A stretch of 58,534 nt of DNA from Bacilli bacterium (lineage in GTDB: Bacteria; Bacillota_I; Bacilli_A; ML615J-28; CAG-313), in contig JAFQPO010000006.1 of NCBI GenBank assembly GCA_017411715.1, forward strand, positions 1 through 58,534. Direction: 5' to 3'. This document shows, in pieces, positions 1-7,669 of the stretch. The stretch's first letter is position 1. Each line of letters starts with the position of its first letter. Below the pieces are notes generated by a model. That model worked only from the letters and a program-made list of their open reading frames with translations, ran no database searches and had not been told where the DNA came from. A program made the position numbers and the translations under genes.

Positions 1-558
1 ATCAATAATGATTTCATCCCATTTTGCATAGAAAGTCTTATCGCCTTTTGCGCCTGCAGGGATTTCTGCTACTGCTTCACCAGCTAATTCCGCATTGTCA
101 TACCAACCTACGAAATTATATCCTTCGCGTGTTGGTGTTGCTAATGCAACGCCTTCTGAAACAGATGTGTATGATGTAACAAGTTCGCTACATTCTCCAC
201 CGTTTAATTCGTAGTTAATAGCATATACTTCTGGAGCAGCTACTTCTAACCACATTGATTTTTTAAGACCGCTTGAAGTTGTAACAGTTAAAACAACTTT
301 ACCTTCAGCTAAAGCCTTAATTGTTTTAGCAGATTCTTTAATTTCTACGATACCTTCTTTGCTTAAAGAAAGTTCATAGCTTGAACCAGCTTCATCACCT
401 AAGTCAACCACATACTTATATTCATAACCTGCGGTCATGTTAGATTCTACATCAATTGTAACTCTTGTTGAACTACCTGTAATTGCACATCCTACCATAA
501 GTAAAAGTGCGAAAACAAAAGTTACAGCTAACATTAAATGCTTTTTAAAATGTCTCAT
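1..558 (-). CDS. Surface lipoprotein with Ig-like and InlB B-repeat domains (partial)
   Basis: The reading frame is open from an ATG at 558 to the left window edge, so the C-terminus is missing. A strong GGAGGT Shine-Dalgarno lies just upstream. The N-terminus is a lipoprotein signal peptide ending in a lipobox (LMVGC, Cys at about residue 24). Residues about 35-110 look like a Big-type Ig-like domain, and about 113-180 form one InlB B-repeat (YELNGG ... YNFVGWYDN ... TFYAKW). Such repeats are common in surface proteins of gut Bacillota. The enzymatic or adhesive function, if any, would be in the missing part. It has its own promoter and candidate operator. Confidence 0.85.
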   Translation of the reverse strand, partial: MRHFKKHLMLAVTFVFALLLMVGCAITGSSTRVTIDVESNMTAGYEYKYVVDLGDEAGSSYELSLSKEGIVEIKESAKTIKALAEGKVVLTVTTSSGLKKSMWLEVAAPEVYAINYELNGGECSELVTSYTSVSEGVALATPTREGYNFVGWYDNAELAGEAVAEIPAGAKGDKTFYAKWDEIIID

Positions 559-583
559 ATGTACCTCCCATTTTAACAATATT

Positions 584-612
584 ATTATATCAAACAATTA
601 TTCATTTTTCAA
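584..612 (-). promoter_or_regulatory. Sigma-A-type promoter for the lipoprotein at 1-558
   Basis: On the minus strand, TTGAAA (607-612) and TATAAT (584-589) are separated by 17 bp, with the -10 box 25 bp before the ATG. Confidence 0.7.
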
Positions 613-618
613 GTATTT

Positions 619-633
619 TGTAAAGCGTTTTCA
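619..633. promoter_or_regulatory. LacI-family operator-like palindrome (weak candidate)
   Basis: TGTAAAGCGTTTTCA is an imperfect inverted repeat about a GCG centre. It resembles catabolite-responsive (cre) or LacI/GalR operators but is one base longer than the usual cre site. It lies 6 bp upstream of the -35 box, a position more usual for activation than for blocking. Confidence 0.25.
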
Positions 634-710
634 CTTTTTCATTCATTTTCAGAAATTTTTCTGACTTTTTTAAAAAATAAAAAAATACTTATGGAAATAA
701 TCGTTTATTA

Positions 711-736
711 AAAAAGCCCGCTTTAACGGGCTTTTT
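711..736 (-). terminator. Intrinsic terminator overlapping the end of the LysM gene
   Basis: A 10-bp inverted repeat (711-720 with 727-736, core GCCCG/CGGGC) has a 6-base loop. The TAA stop of the LysM gene lies in the loop, so the last codons are part of the hairpin. Confidence 0.8.
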
Positions 737-1127
737 TTCTCTTCTTTCTAACATAATAATATCCAGGATATGGATAATAATAAGGTTGATAAACATTCTT
801 TTTAGTTTTGATGTGACTAGCATTTTCTTCTTTTACTGACGTTTGTTTAGATGGTTGAGAAGACTCAAACTTATTAATAACATTATCATTATCTTGATAT
901 TTAGATACTTCGATTTTAGGATAAAACTCTTCTATAAAAGGTTCTATACAGTCAATCTCATCACACACCGCATCAGATATTCTAGGTAATTTTATTTTAG
1001 TGCCGGGTATTAATTTATCCCAATTCACTATATGCTGATTAATAGCTTTTAATTCTTCAAAACTAAGATTGTAATGTTTAATAACTTTATCTATTTTATC
1101 ATTAGCTTTAATAATATAATAATTCAT
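723..1127 (-). CDS. LysM-domain protein with Tyr-rich tail, SafA-like spore coat candidate
   Basis: The protein has 134 residues and no signal peptide. Residues about 2-50 form a LysM domain (start MNYYIIKANDKIDKV, then a conserved PGTKIKLP turn). The middle is acidic and Ser-rich. The C-terminus is a Tyr/Pro-rich patch (YQPYYYPYPGYYY) followed by a basic tail. An N-terminal LysM plus a Tyr/Pro-rich tail is the layout of B. subtilis SafA, a coat and cortex morphogenetic protein, although SafA is longer. It follows cotE by 11 bp with its own SD (AAAAGGAGA) and is probably co-transcribed with it. LysM is certain; a spore role is inferred from layout and neighbour. Confidence 0.75.
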   Translation of the reverse strand: MNYYIIKANDKIDKVIKHYNLSFEELKAINQHIVNWDKLIPGTKIKLPRISDAVCDEIDCIEPFIEEFYPKIEVSKYQDNDNVINKFESSQPSKQTSVKEENASHIKTKKNVYQPYYYPYPGYYYVRKKRKKAR

Positions 1128-1138
1128 TGATCTCCTTT

Positions 1139-1651
1139 TTAATTTTGAGGAATGAAGTCTTCATTAATTTCATCTTCAAAATCTTCTACTGTATCATACG
1201 TCTCATTACATGCAAACACTGTAACCATCATTTTAGTTTCGCCGATCACTTCAGATAACATTTCAAAAACAACATCTACTAAGATGCCTTCTTCAGTAAT
1301 ACAAGCATTAGTACATGTAGGTGGTTGTTGCACACGAACTACTACATCACAACGTTCGCCAATGTTATCACATATAACTTCACGAACTTTAATCTTTTGG
1401 TCATAAGTAATTAGATTTCTTGTAACATCAGTTTTAGTATTATCATCATATGAATACCAAACATCAATTTCAAATTTACCACTAACATCTACTACTTTAT
1501 CATCTAATGTTGCATCAAATTCATGATTAATAACCCAACATCCCAAAACACTAAAAGCATCATTTTCAGGTTTAATCTTTTCTTTTAATCTGATTAATTT
1601 CTTACCTTTTGCGACAACAGCACGCGTAACTATTTCTCGTATTTCGCTCAT
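1139..1651 (-). CDS. cotE: Outer spore coat morphogenetic protein CotE
   Basis: The 170-residue protein matches B. subtilis CotE along its length: start MSEIREIVTRAVVAKGKK (compare MSEYREIITKAVVAKGRK), then LGCWVINHEFDA, the hallmark DVWYSYDDNTKTDV, VRVQQPP, EVIGETK and an acidic C-terminal tail. CotE organises the outer coat on the mother-cell side of the forespore. Two ATGs are adjacent (1654 and 1651). The second matches the family start and lies about 6 bases from GGAGG, so it is preferred. It follows miaB as in B. subtilis but is separated from it by a terminator. Confidence 0.93.
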   Translation of the reverse strand: MSEIREIVTRAVVAKGKKLIRLKEKIKPENDAFSVLGCWVINHEFDATLDDKVVDVSGKFEIDVWYSYDDNTKTDVTRNLITYDQKIKVREVICDNIGERCDVVVRVQQPPTCTNACITEEGILVDVVFEMLSEVIGETKMMVTVFACNETYDTVEDFEDEINEDFIPQN

Positions 1652-1671
1652 CATATCCCTCCTTTATTATA

Positions 1672-1699
1672 TTTATATTCAAGAAAGTTGATTTTGCAA
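1672..1699 (-). promoter_or_regulatory. Possible promoter for cotE
   Basis: TTGCAA (1694-1699), 16 bp, TATAAA (1672-1677) lie between the miaB terminator and cotE. It looks like a housekeeping promoter. No convincing sigma-E or sigma-K pattern was seen, although cotE is mother-cell expressed in B. subtilis. Confidence 0.35.
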
Positions 1700-1714
1700 C
1701 CTAAATATTAAAAA

Positions 1715-1739
1715 AGATTCTAAATCAAATTTAGAATCT
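1715..1739 (-). terminator. Intrinsic terminator of miaB
   Basis: A perfect 11-bp stem (1715-1725 with 1729-1739) with a 3-base loop is followed on the minus strand by a T run. The miaB stop codon is inside the stem. Confidence 0.85.
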
Positions 1740-3204
1740 AACATAATTCACCTAATAGATGCCAAGTGTATGCTTTAATAATTTTAACTTTAACAATTTG
1801 CCCAACTAATTCAATTGGTCCTTCAAAGTTAACTAATTTATTATGTGGGGAATATCCACAAAGCATTTGATCATTATTTTTACTTGGTCCTTCAACAAGA
1901 ACTTCTAACACTTGTGATTCAAAGCGTTTATTACCTTTTAGAAAATATGAGTTAATAGTTTTATTCAAAGTAAGAAGTCTTTGTTTTTTCATTTGTGGTG
2001 TTAACGGATTTTCATATTTTGCGGCAGGAGTTCCTTCACGTGGTGAATAAATAAATGTATAAGCTCCTTCAAACTCTACTTTATTTACTAAATCAATAGT
2101 TTCTAAAAAATCTTCTTCTGTCTCACCAGGGAAAGCAACAATAATATCAGTAGTGATACTAATGCCAGGAATTAATGTTTTAAGTTTTTGAATTTTATCT
2201 AAGTATTCTTCTTTTGTATACTTACGATTCATTTTCTTAAGTATTTGATTACTTCCTGATTGAACTGGCAAATGAAGACTTGGCATAATATTACCACCGC
2301 TAGCCATTACCTCGATTGTCGCATCATCTAAATCGCGTGGATGAGATGTTGTAAAGCGAATTCTTTTAATACTAGTTTTTTGTAAATCTTTTAAAAGATT
2401 AGCAAACGTATAATTATAGCCTTCTAAGTCTTTACCATACGCATTAACATTTTGACCCAAAAGTGTTACTTCCACATAACCTTCACTTGCTAATTTTTCA
2501 ACTTCTTTGATAATATCAGCAGGTTTTCTAGAACGTTCTTTACCTCTTGTATATGGAACAATACAATATGTACAGAATTCATCACATCCATACATAATAT
2601 TAACCCATGCACGATATTTGTGATCTCTTACTTGAGGTAATCCTTCATAAATATCACCTTCAACACTAAATACTTCAACTACACCTTTTTCATAATTAGT
2701 TTTAGCAATGTCTACAATATATTCAGCTAACATTGCAATATTATGAGTACCAAAGATTAAATCTACATGTGGGAATTTTTTTCTTAAAGTCTCAGTTGTT
2801 ACTTCTTCTTGTGTCATACACCCACATATACCTAAAATTAAATGTGGATTTTTCTTTTTCAAACCTTTAATTCTACCAAGTTCTCCAAAAACTCTCATTT
2901 CCGCATTTTCTCTAATAGCACAAGTGTTAAAGATAATAATATCAGCAAGCTCATCATTATCTGTTACAGTATATCCCATTGATTCTAAAATACCAGCTAG
3001 TTTTTCACTATCCGCAAGATTCCCTTGACAACCATAAGTCTTTAGTAAATACTTTTTACCTTGACCAATTGTTCTTGCTTCTTCACTTATTTGATAGTCA
3101 TAATATTTAGTTTCACTATTTTTACGATATCTAGCTTCTTTAATAGAAGGTAGTACATATTTTGTATATCTTTCCTTGATTTTTTTATCTAATCTATCAC
3201 TCAT
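1738..3204 (-). CDS. miaB: tRNA-2-methylthio-N6-dimethylallyladenosine synthase MiaB
   Basis: This radical-SAM methylthiotransferase adds a methylthio group to i6A37 of tRNAs reading UNN codons, using two [4Fe-4S] clusters. The 488 residues contain an N-terminal UPF0004 domain with Cys59, Cys95 and Cys129 at MiaB spacing, then the radical-SAM CxxxCxxC (Cys207, 211, 214 in MYGCDEFCTYC), and a C-terminal TRAM domain. The about 45-residue N-terminal extension is typical of Firmicutes MiaB. Its position near spoVS and cotE supports MiaB rather than MtaB or RimO. Confidence 0.96.
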   Translation of the reverse strand: MSDRLDKKIKERYTKYVLPSIKEARYRKNSETKYYDYQISEEARTIGQGKKYLLKTYGCQGNLADSEKLAGILESMGYTVTDNDELADIIIFNTCAIRENAEMRVFGELGRIKGLKKKNPHLILGICGCMTQEEVTTETLRKKFPHVDLIFGTHNIAMLAEYIVDIAKTNYEKGVVEVFSVEGDIYEGLPQVRDHKYRAWVNIMYGCDEFCTYCIVPYTRGKERSRKPADIIKEVEKLASEGYVEVTLLGQNVNAYGKDLEGYNYTFANLLKDLQKTSIKRIRFTTSHPRDLDDATIEVMASGGNIMPSLHLPVQSGSNQILKKMNRKYTKEEYLDKIQKLKTLIPGISITTDIIVAFPGETEEDFLETIDLVNKVEFEGAYTFIYSPREGTPAAKYENPLTPQMKKQRLLTLNKTINSYFLKGNKRFESQVLEVLVEGPSKNNDQMLCGYSPHNKLVNFEGPIELVGQIVKVKIIKAYTWHLLGELC

Positions 3205-3216
3205 ATTTTACACCTT

Positions 3217-3765
3217 TTATTGATTAAAATAATCTTCGTCTGTTATTCCATATACTAATTTATCAAATATTTGGCCATCGTATCGGAGATATCCATTCCT
3301 TGCTATCCCTTCTTTTTGAAAGCCAACTTTTTCACATACTCTTTGCGATTGATAATTATCAACATAAGTAGATGCTTCAATTCTTTTTAATTTTAAAACT
3401 TTAAAACCAACATCTACCACTGCCTTAGCTGCTTCTGTTGCATATCCTTGCCCCCAGTATTTTGAAGCTATTGAATATCCAAGTTCTGCTTTATATGAGG
3501 GAACATGGTTATATAACTCAATTGTTCCAATCATTTTATTATCACTTTTCAAAACAATTGCATATACTCCGGGTTCTCCCCTTTTTTTAGCATCTAAAAA
3601 CATTCCAATAACACCAAGTGATTCATCGATAGAACGATGAGGAGCCCACCCAGCAAGTGGACCAACTAATGGATCTTTAGAATATTCATACATATCTACC
3701 GCATCCAAAATTGAGATTTCTCTTAAAATTAGTCTTTCAGTTTGAATCATTGGTAAACGAATCAT
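3217..3765 (-). CDS. GNAT N-acetyltransferase (RimJ/RimL-like)
   Basis: The protein has 182 residues and a GCN5-related fold: start MIRLPMIQTERLILREI, then GYSIASKYWGQGYATEAAKAV (acetyl-CoA pyrophosphate loop) and VCEKVGFQKEG near the end, as in RimJ/RimL-type ribosomal or small-molecule acetyltransferases. The frame extends upstream to 3807, but that ATG lies inside the spoVS terminator hairpin. The ATG at 3765 is preceded by GAGGGG at 9 bases and is chosen. It sits between spoVS and miaB, where B. subtilis has tdh and kbl. The substrate is unknown. Confidence 0.85.
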   Translation of the reverse strand: MIRLPMIQTERLILREISILDAVDMYEYSKDPLVGPLAGWAPHRSIDESLGVIGMFLDAKKRGEPGVYAIVLKSDNKMIGTIELYNHVPSYKAELGYSIASKYWGQGYATEAAKAVVDVGFKVLKLKRIEASTYVDNYQSQRVCEKVGFQKEGIARNGYLRYDGQIFDKLVYGITDEDYFNQ

Positions 3766-3788
3766 AAAATTCAACCCCTCTTGAAAGA

Positions 3789-3813
3789 AAATAGTTGGCA
3801 AGGCCAACTATTT
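3789..3813 (-). terminator. Intrinsic terminator of spoVS
   Basis: A perfect 11-bp stem (3789-3799 with 3803-3813) with a 3-base loop is followed on the minus strand by a T-rich run. The spoVS TAG stop is inside the stem. Confidence 0.8.
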
Positions 3814-4071
3814 ACGAGCTTCAACGATTAATTTGATTGCTGTACGTTCTTCTCCATCAATCATAATGTCTGAAAAAGCTGGAATGCAAATCAAATCTTT
3901 TCCCGAAGGTGCAACGTAGCCCCTCGCAATAGCAATCGCTTTGATTGCTTGATTTAAAGAGCCAGCACCGATTGCTTGAATTTCAACAACCGACTTATCT
4001 CTAAATGAGTTAGCTAAGGCCCCCGCAACAGAATTTGGTTTTGATTTTGATGAAACTTTTAATACTTCCAT
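3808..4071 (-). CDS. spoVS: Stage V sporulation protein S
   Basis: The 87-residue protein is nearly colinear with B. subtilis SpoVS (86 residues): MEVLKVSSKSKPNSVAGALA, then IQAIGAGSLNQAIKAIAIARGYVAPSG... and GEERTAIKLIVEARK. SpoVS is a small Alba-like protein needed for late sporulation and is conserved also in some non-spore-formers. An upstream in-frame ATG at 4077 sits only 2 bases from AGGAGG. The ATG at 4071, 8 bases from it, matches the family start. It is in the rny-ymdB-spoVS order of Bacillus. Confidence 0.95.
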   Translation of the reverse strand: MEVLKVSSKSKPNSVAGALANSFRDKSVVEIQAIGAGSLNQAIKAIAIARGYVAPSGKDLICIPAFSDIMIDGEERTAIKLIVEARK

Positions 4072-4146
4072 ATACATATCCTCCTAGTATTACTAACAAT
4101 ATGTTTACTAAAACAACCACTTCTAGTAAAAATACTGTTGCGTATA

Positions 4147-4923
4147 CTATTGTATCATACGTATGATGTCGAATGATGTCACTTTGTGAGTATGTTCATT
4201 AATATCAACAACTAATCCACAAAGTTGAAGTTTCCCTCTTTCCATTGGATCATGGCGTGATGGCATCCCTGTTAAGAAACGCTTAATAATGCAACTTGGT
4301 TCAACACCAATTACACCATCAAGAGCACCCGTCATGCCTAAATCACTCATATACATAGTACCTTTATCTAAGATATGCGCATCATTAGTTTGAACATGTG
4401 TATGCGTTCCTACAATAATATTAACACGACCATCAAAATATAAACCATATGCAATTTTTTCACTTGTTGCTTCACCATGGAAGTCACAAATGTAAATATC
4501 ACTTTTAACATTTTCTAATAATTCTTCAGTAGCTCTAAAAGGACAATCTAACGAAGTCTTTTCAAAAGTTCTACCAAGAACTTGGAAAACAGTAATTTTA
4601 ATACCATTATAATTAACAGTCACATATCCAGTACCTGGAGTACCTTTACCATAATTTAGCGGTCTTACTAAATTCTTAACATCACCAATCCAACGATAAA
4701 TTTCTTGGTTAGAGAATGAATGGTTTCCAAGTGTCACAACATTTGTTCCAAGTGATAACAAAAAGTCATAATACTTTTTAGTAATCCCATTACCATGCGC
4801 TATATTTTCACCATTAATTACAATAAAATTAATACCATATTCTTGTTTAATTTGTTTAATGTTATCTTCTAACACTTTTCTTCCTGATGTACTAAATACA
4901 TCACCAATTAAGAGAATACGCAT
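4147..4923 (-). CDS. ymdB: YmdB-family metallophosphoesterase (2',3'-cNMP phosphodiesterase)
   Basis: The 258 residues match the YmdB/TIGR00282 family (about 264 in B. subtilis), a dinuclear-metal phosphodiesterase linked to biofilm and motility switching and to RNase Y. The metal ligands are visible: GDVFS at the N-terminus, NGENIAHGNG, LGNHSF, CDFHGEATSEK and VGTHTHVQT. It starts 16 bp after rny and is very likely in the same transcript. The 69-base gap to spoVS holds no clear terminator. Confidence 0.94.
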   Translation of the reverse strand: MRILLIGDVFSTSGRKVLEDNIKQIKQEYGINFIVINGENIAHGNGITKKYYDFLLSLGTNVVTLGNHSFSNQEIYRWIGDVKNLVRPLNYGKGTPGTGYVTVNYNGIKITVFQVLGRTFEKTSLDCPFRATEELLENVKSDIYICDFHGEATSEKIAYGLYFDGRVNIIVGTHTHVQTNDAHILDKGTMYMSDLGMTGALDGVIGVEPSCIIKRFLTGMPSRHDPMERGKLQLCGLVVDINEHTHKVTSFDIIRMIQ

Positions 4924-4939
4924 TTTTTATATTCCTTTT

Positions 4940-6535
4940 CTAGCGAGCAACCTCTTGTACTCGAACTTCACGAATTACTGTTACTTTAACAGTTCCAGGA
5001 TAATTCATTGTAGTTTCAATTTTCTTTTTGATGTCTCTTGCAAGTTTAGCTGCGTCAGCATCAGTGATTTCTTCAGGTTTAACAATTACTCGAACTTCAC
5101 GACCAGCTTGTAACGCGAAAGTCTTATCAACGCCTTTAAATTCATTAGATAAATCTTCTAATTGTTGTAGACGTTTAATGTAATTATCTAAAGATTCACT
5201 ACGAGCACCAGGGCGAGCAGCAGATAATGTATCGGCAGCAGCAACTAGATGTGAAATAATTGTTGTCGCTTCTTTATCCCCATGGTGAGATGCAATAGCA
5301 TCAATAACAGTTTGTGATTCACGGAATTTAGTAGCAAGTTCTACCCCAATATCAACGTGACTTCCTTCAACTTCATGGTCACTTGCTTTACCAATATCGT
5401 GTAGTAAACCAGCACGACGTGCTAAGATTTCATCTTCGCCAATCTCAGCCGCAAGCTTACCAGCTAAGAATGCAACTTCTTTTGAATGCATTAAAGCATT
5501 TTGACCATAACTTGTTCTAAAGTATAGACGGCCAATCATTTTAACAAGTTCTGGATGTACTTTACCAACACCTGTTTCAAATACTGCTTTTTCACCTTCT
5601 TCACGAAGTTCATTTTCTAATTCCTTTTGACATTTACTGAATACTTCTTCAATTCTAGGTGGTTGAATACGACCATCAGTTACTAAAATTTCTAAAGTTC
5701 TTCTTGCGGTTTCACGTCTAATAGGATCAAAACAAGAAATAACAACTGAATCTGGTGTATCATCAATAATTAAATCAACACCTGTTACAGCTTCGATTGC
5801 ACGAATGTTACGACCTTCACGACCAATGATACGGCCTTTCATTTCATCATTCGGTAAAGCAACTACAGAAACAGTTTTTTCTTGAATCATTTCGTTTGCA
5901 TATTGTTGAATAGCGTTTGCTAAAATAGTTTGCGACTTACGAGTAGCTTCCCATTTTGCTTTTTCTTCTTCTTCTTTAATGTATACAGCGATTTCTGTAG
6001 ACATTTCGTCTTCAACTTTTTTGAAGACAATTTCTTTAGCTTCAGATGTAGTTAATCCTGAGATTTCAAGTAATTTCTTTTCTTGTTCAGCAATTAACTC
6101 TTCAATTTTGTCATTGCGTTTGTCTAAAGCAACTTTTTGATCTTCTAATTTGTTTTCTTTAACTACTAAAGCATCTTCACGTTTATCTAATGAAACAGAA
6201 CGTGAATCTAGACGATCTTCTCTTTGATCAAGTTTCTTTTCTAAATCTTGAATTTCTGCTTTTCGTTCTTTAATTTCTTTTTCGTTTGCTTGTTTTAAAG
6301 AATTAATTTCCGCTTTAGCTTCATTAATTAATTCACGAGAACGAGCAGCCCCTGCTTTTTCTGCATCACTAATGATACGATCAGCATCTTTGCCTAATTG
6401 ACGATATTTTTCTTCAACTTCAGCTTGCCCTTCTCTTTTACCACGGCTTCCTGATAAAAACCATGCAGCTACAGCTAAACCGGCAGCAATAACAAAAAGA
6501 ATTCCGAAGACAACTGCTAGAATTTCTGGCAACAT
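4940..6535 (-). CDS. rny: Ribonuclease Y
   Basis: RNase Y is the membrane-bound endoribonuclease that starts mRNA decay in low-GC Gram-positives. The 531 residues comprise an N-terminal transmembrane helix (about 4-27), a long charged coiled coil (about 35-185), a KH domain ([13 protein letters not shown]), and an HD domain ([12 protein letters not shown] ... ASHHGDKEA). The length is close to the 520 of B. subtilis. It is first in the rny-ymdB-spoVS run and is driven by a consensus promoter. Confidence 0.97.
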   Translation of the reverse strand: MLPEILAVVFGILFVIAAGLAVAAWFLSGSRGKREGQAEVEEKYRQLGKDADRIISDAEKAGAARSRELINEAKAEINSLKQANEKEIKERKAEIQDLEKKLDQREDRLDSRSVSLDKREDALVVKENKLEDQKVALDKRNDKIEELIAEQEKKLLEISGLTTSEAKEIVFKKVEDEMSTEIAVYIKEEEEKAKWEATRKSQTILANAIQQYANEMIQEKTVSVVALPNDEMKGRIIGREGRNIRAIEAVTGVDLIIDDTPDSVVISCFDPIRRETARRTLEILVTDGRIQPPRIEEVFSKCQKELENELREEGEKAVFETGVGKVHPELVKMIGRLYFRTSYGQNALMHSKEVAFLAGKLAAEIGEDEILARRAGLLHDIGKASDHEVEGSHVDIGVELATKFRESQTVIDAIASHHGDKEATTIISHLVAAADTLSAARPGARSESLDNYIKRLQQLEDLSNEFKGVDKTFALQAGREVRVIVKPEEITDADAAKLARDIKKKIETTMNYPGTVKVTVIREVRVQEVAR

Positions 6536-6641
6536 AATAAAATCTTCCTTTCTTTTTTGTTGTTGTAATTAATTATTTCATTTTTAACATTACACATAAT
6601 ATATATCAACGTATAAAAAATACCATAATTTCTACCATATT

Positions 6642-6670
6642 ATTATACTATAATTAACAGTTTTTGTCAA
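6642..6670 (-). promoter_or_regulatory. Consensus sigma-A promoter of rny
   Basis: On the minus strand, a perfect TTGACA (6665-6670) and a perfect TATAAT (6642-6647) are separated by 17 bp. The 5' leader before the rny ATG is about 100 bases. No further structure was recognised in it. Confidence 0.85.
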
Positions 6671-6727
6671 GCAAGATAAGGTCTTCTATTTTATATCTAC
6701 TTTTTAATGGTAAAAAAAATAATATTT

Positions 6728-6736
6728 TGATATAAT
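6728..6736 (+). promoter_or_regulatory. Extended -10 promoter of recU
   Basis: TGATATAAT lies 22 bp before the recU ATG and is followed by an AAAGGAAAG ribosome binding site. No good -35 box was found. Confidence 0.55.
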
Positions 6737-6758
6737 ATTCTAAAAGGAAAGTGATATT

Positions 6759-7355
6759 ATGTTTAATTACCCAAATGGTAAAAAACCATCTACACAAACT
6801 CCTTCTACTACACACTCACCAAATCTAAAAAAATCAAGACTTGGTATTGACTTTGAAGGATTAATAAATGACAGCAATCAATATTATTTAAACAATAATA
6901 TCGCTGTTATCCATAAGAAACCAACCCCTATCCAAATAACTAAAGTTGACTATCCTAGTAGAAAAAGCGCTAAAATTACTGAAGCATTTTATAAAATCCC
7001 ATCAACTACTGACTATAATGGTATCTATAAGGGAAAGCACATTGACTTTGAAGCAAAATCATGCTTAGGAAAAACTTTCTCACTAGCTAGAATATACGAT
7101 CATCAAGTTAACCATTTAAAGCTAATTAGAGAACATGGTGGAATATCATTTCTTTTGATTAAATTTAATGACTATGATGAAGTATACTTACTAGAATCAG
7201 ATAAACTTGTTGCCTATGTTGAAGCTTCTAAAAATGGTGGACGTAAGAGTATTCCCAAAGAATACTTTGAAGAACACGGCCATTTCATCAAACTTGGCTA
7301 TAACCCAATAATTGATTACTTAAAAGTAGTTGATAAATTATTAGAGGACAAATAA
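6759..7355 (+). CDS. recU: Holliday junction resolvase RecU
   Basis: RecU cuts Holliday junctions in Firmicutes. The 198 residues align with B. subtilis RecU (206): start FNYPNGKK, then IAVIHKKPTPIQI, the catalytic stretch STTDYNGIYKGKHIDFEAK (Asp/Glu/Lys nuclease core), DHQVNHL, and a GRKSIPKEY segment near the C-terminus. In Bacillus recU is often beside ponA; here it is followed by a DUF1294 gene one base after its stop. Confidence 0.96.
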   Translation: MFNYPNGKKPSTQTPSTTHSPNLKKSRLGIDFEGLINDSNQYYLNNNIAVIHKKPTPIQITKVDYPSRKSAKITEAFYKIPSTTDYNGIYKGKHIDFEAKSCLGKTFSLARIYDHQVNHLKLIREHGGISFLLIKFNDYDEVYLLESDKLVAYVEASKNGGRKSIPKEYFEEHGHFIKLGYNPIIDYLKVVDKLLEDK

Positions 7356-7356
7356 T

Positions 7357-7623
7357 ATGAAATTTGAATTTTATTTAGTCTACATAATTATAATGTCAAT
7401 TATTACATTTATATTATATGCCATAGATAAAAAAAGAGCTATTCAAAACAAATGGCGCATTAAAGAAAGCGTCTTGCTTATATTCTCTTTTCTAGGTGGA
7501 GCTTTAGGCGGTTATGTGGGGATGTTACAAACTCACCACAAAACTAAAAAATGGTACTTTATGTTAGTGAACATAGTTAGTTTAGCTATTCACATCATGA
7601 TTGGTTTATATCTATTACAATAA
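7357..7623 (+). CDS. DUF1294 family small membrane protein
   Basis: The 88-residue hydrophobic protein has three predicted membrane segments (about 5-22, 38-58, 67-87). It carries the DUF1294 signature: YAIDKKRAIQNKWRIKES, then FLGGALGGYVGM and HKTKKWYF. The function of DUF1294 is unknown. The start is one base after the recU stop, with GAGGACAAAT in the recU tail serving as SD, so translation is coupled. A terminator follows at once. Confidence 0.88.
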   Translation: MKFEFYLVYIIIMSIITFILYAIDKKRAIQNKWRIKESVLLIFSFLGGALGGYVGMLQTHHKTKKWYFMLVNIVSLAIHIMIGLYLLQ

Positions 7624-7648
7624 AAAGACTTGCAAATGCAAGTCTTTT
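7623..7648 (+). terminator. Bidirectional terminator between DUF1294 gene and threonine aldolase
   Basis: A 12-bp inverted repeat (7623-7634 with 7637-7648; core GACTTGCA/TGCAAGTC) is flanked by A and T runs, so it can serve the two convergent genes. Confidence 0.8.
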
Positions 7649-7669
7649 ATTAAACAATTTTTTCCCATC

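Noticed and set aside
1738..3204. MiaB as MtaB or RimO
   Set aside because: Cys spacing, the N-terminal extension and the position between spoVS and cotE fit MiaB.
3766..3807. Longer N-terminus for the GNAT protein, starting at 3807
   Set aside because: The extra codons overlap the spoVS terminator hairpin, have no SD and do not match the GNAT family start; 3765 is better.
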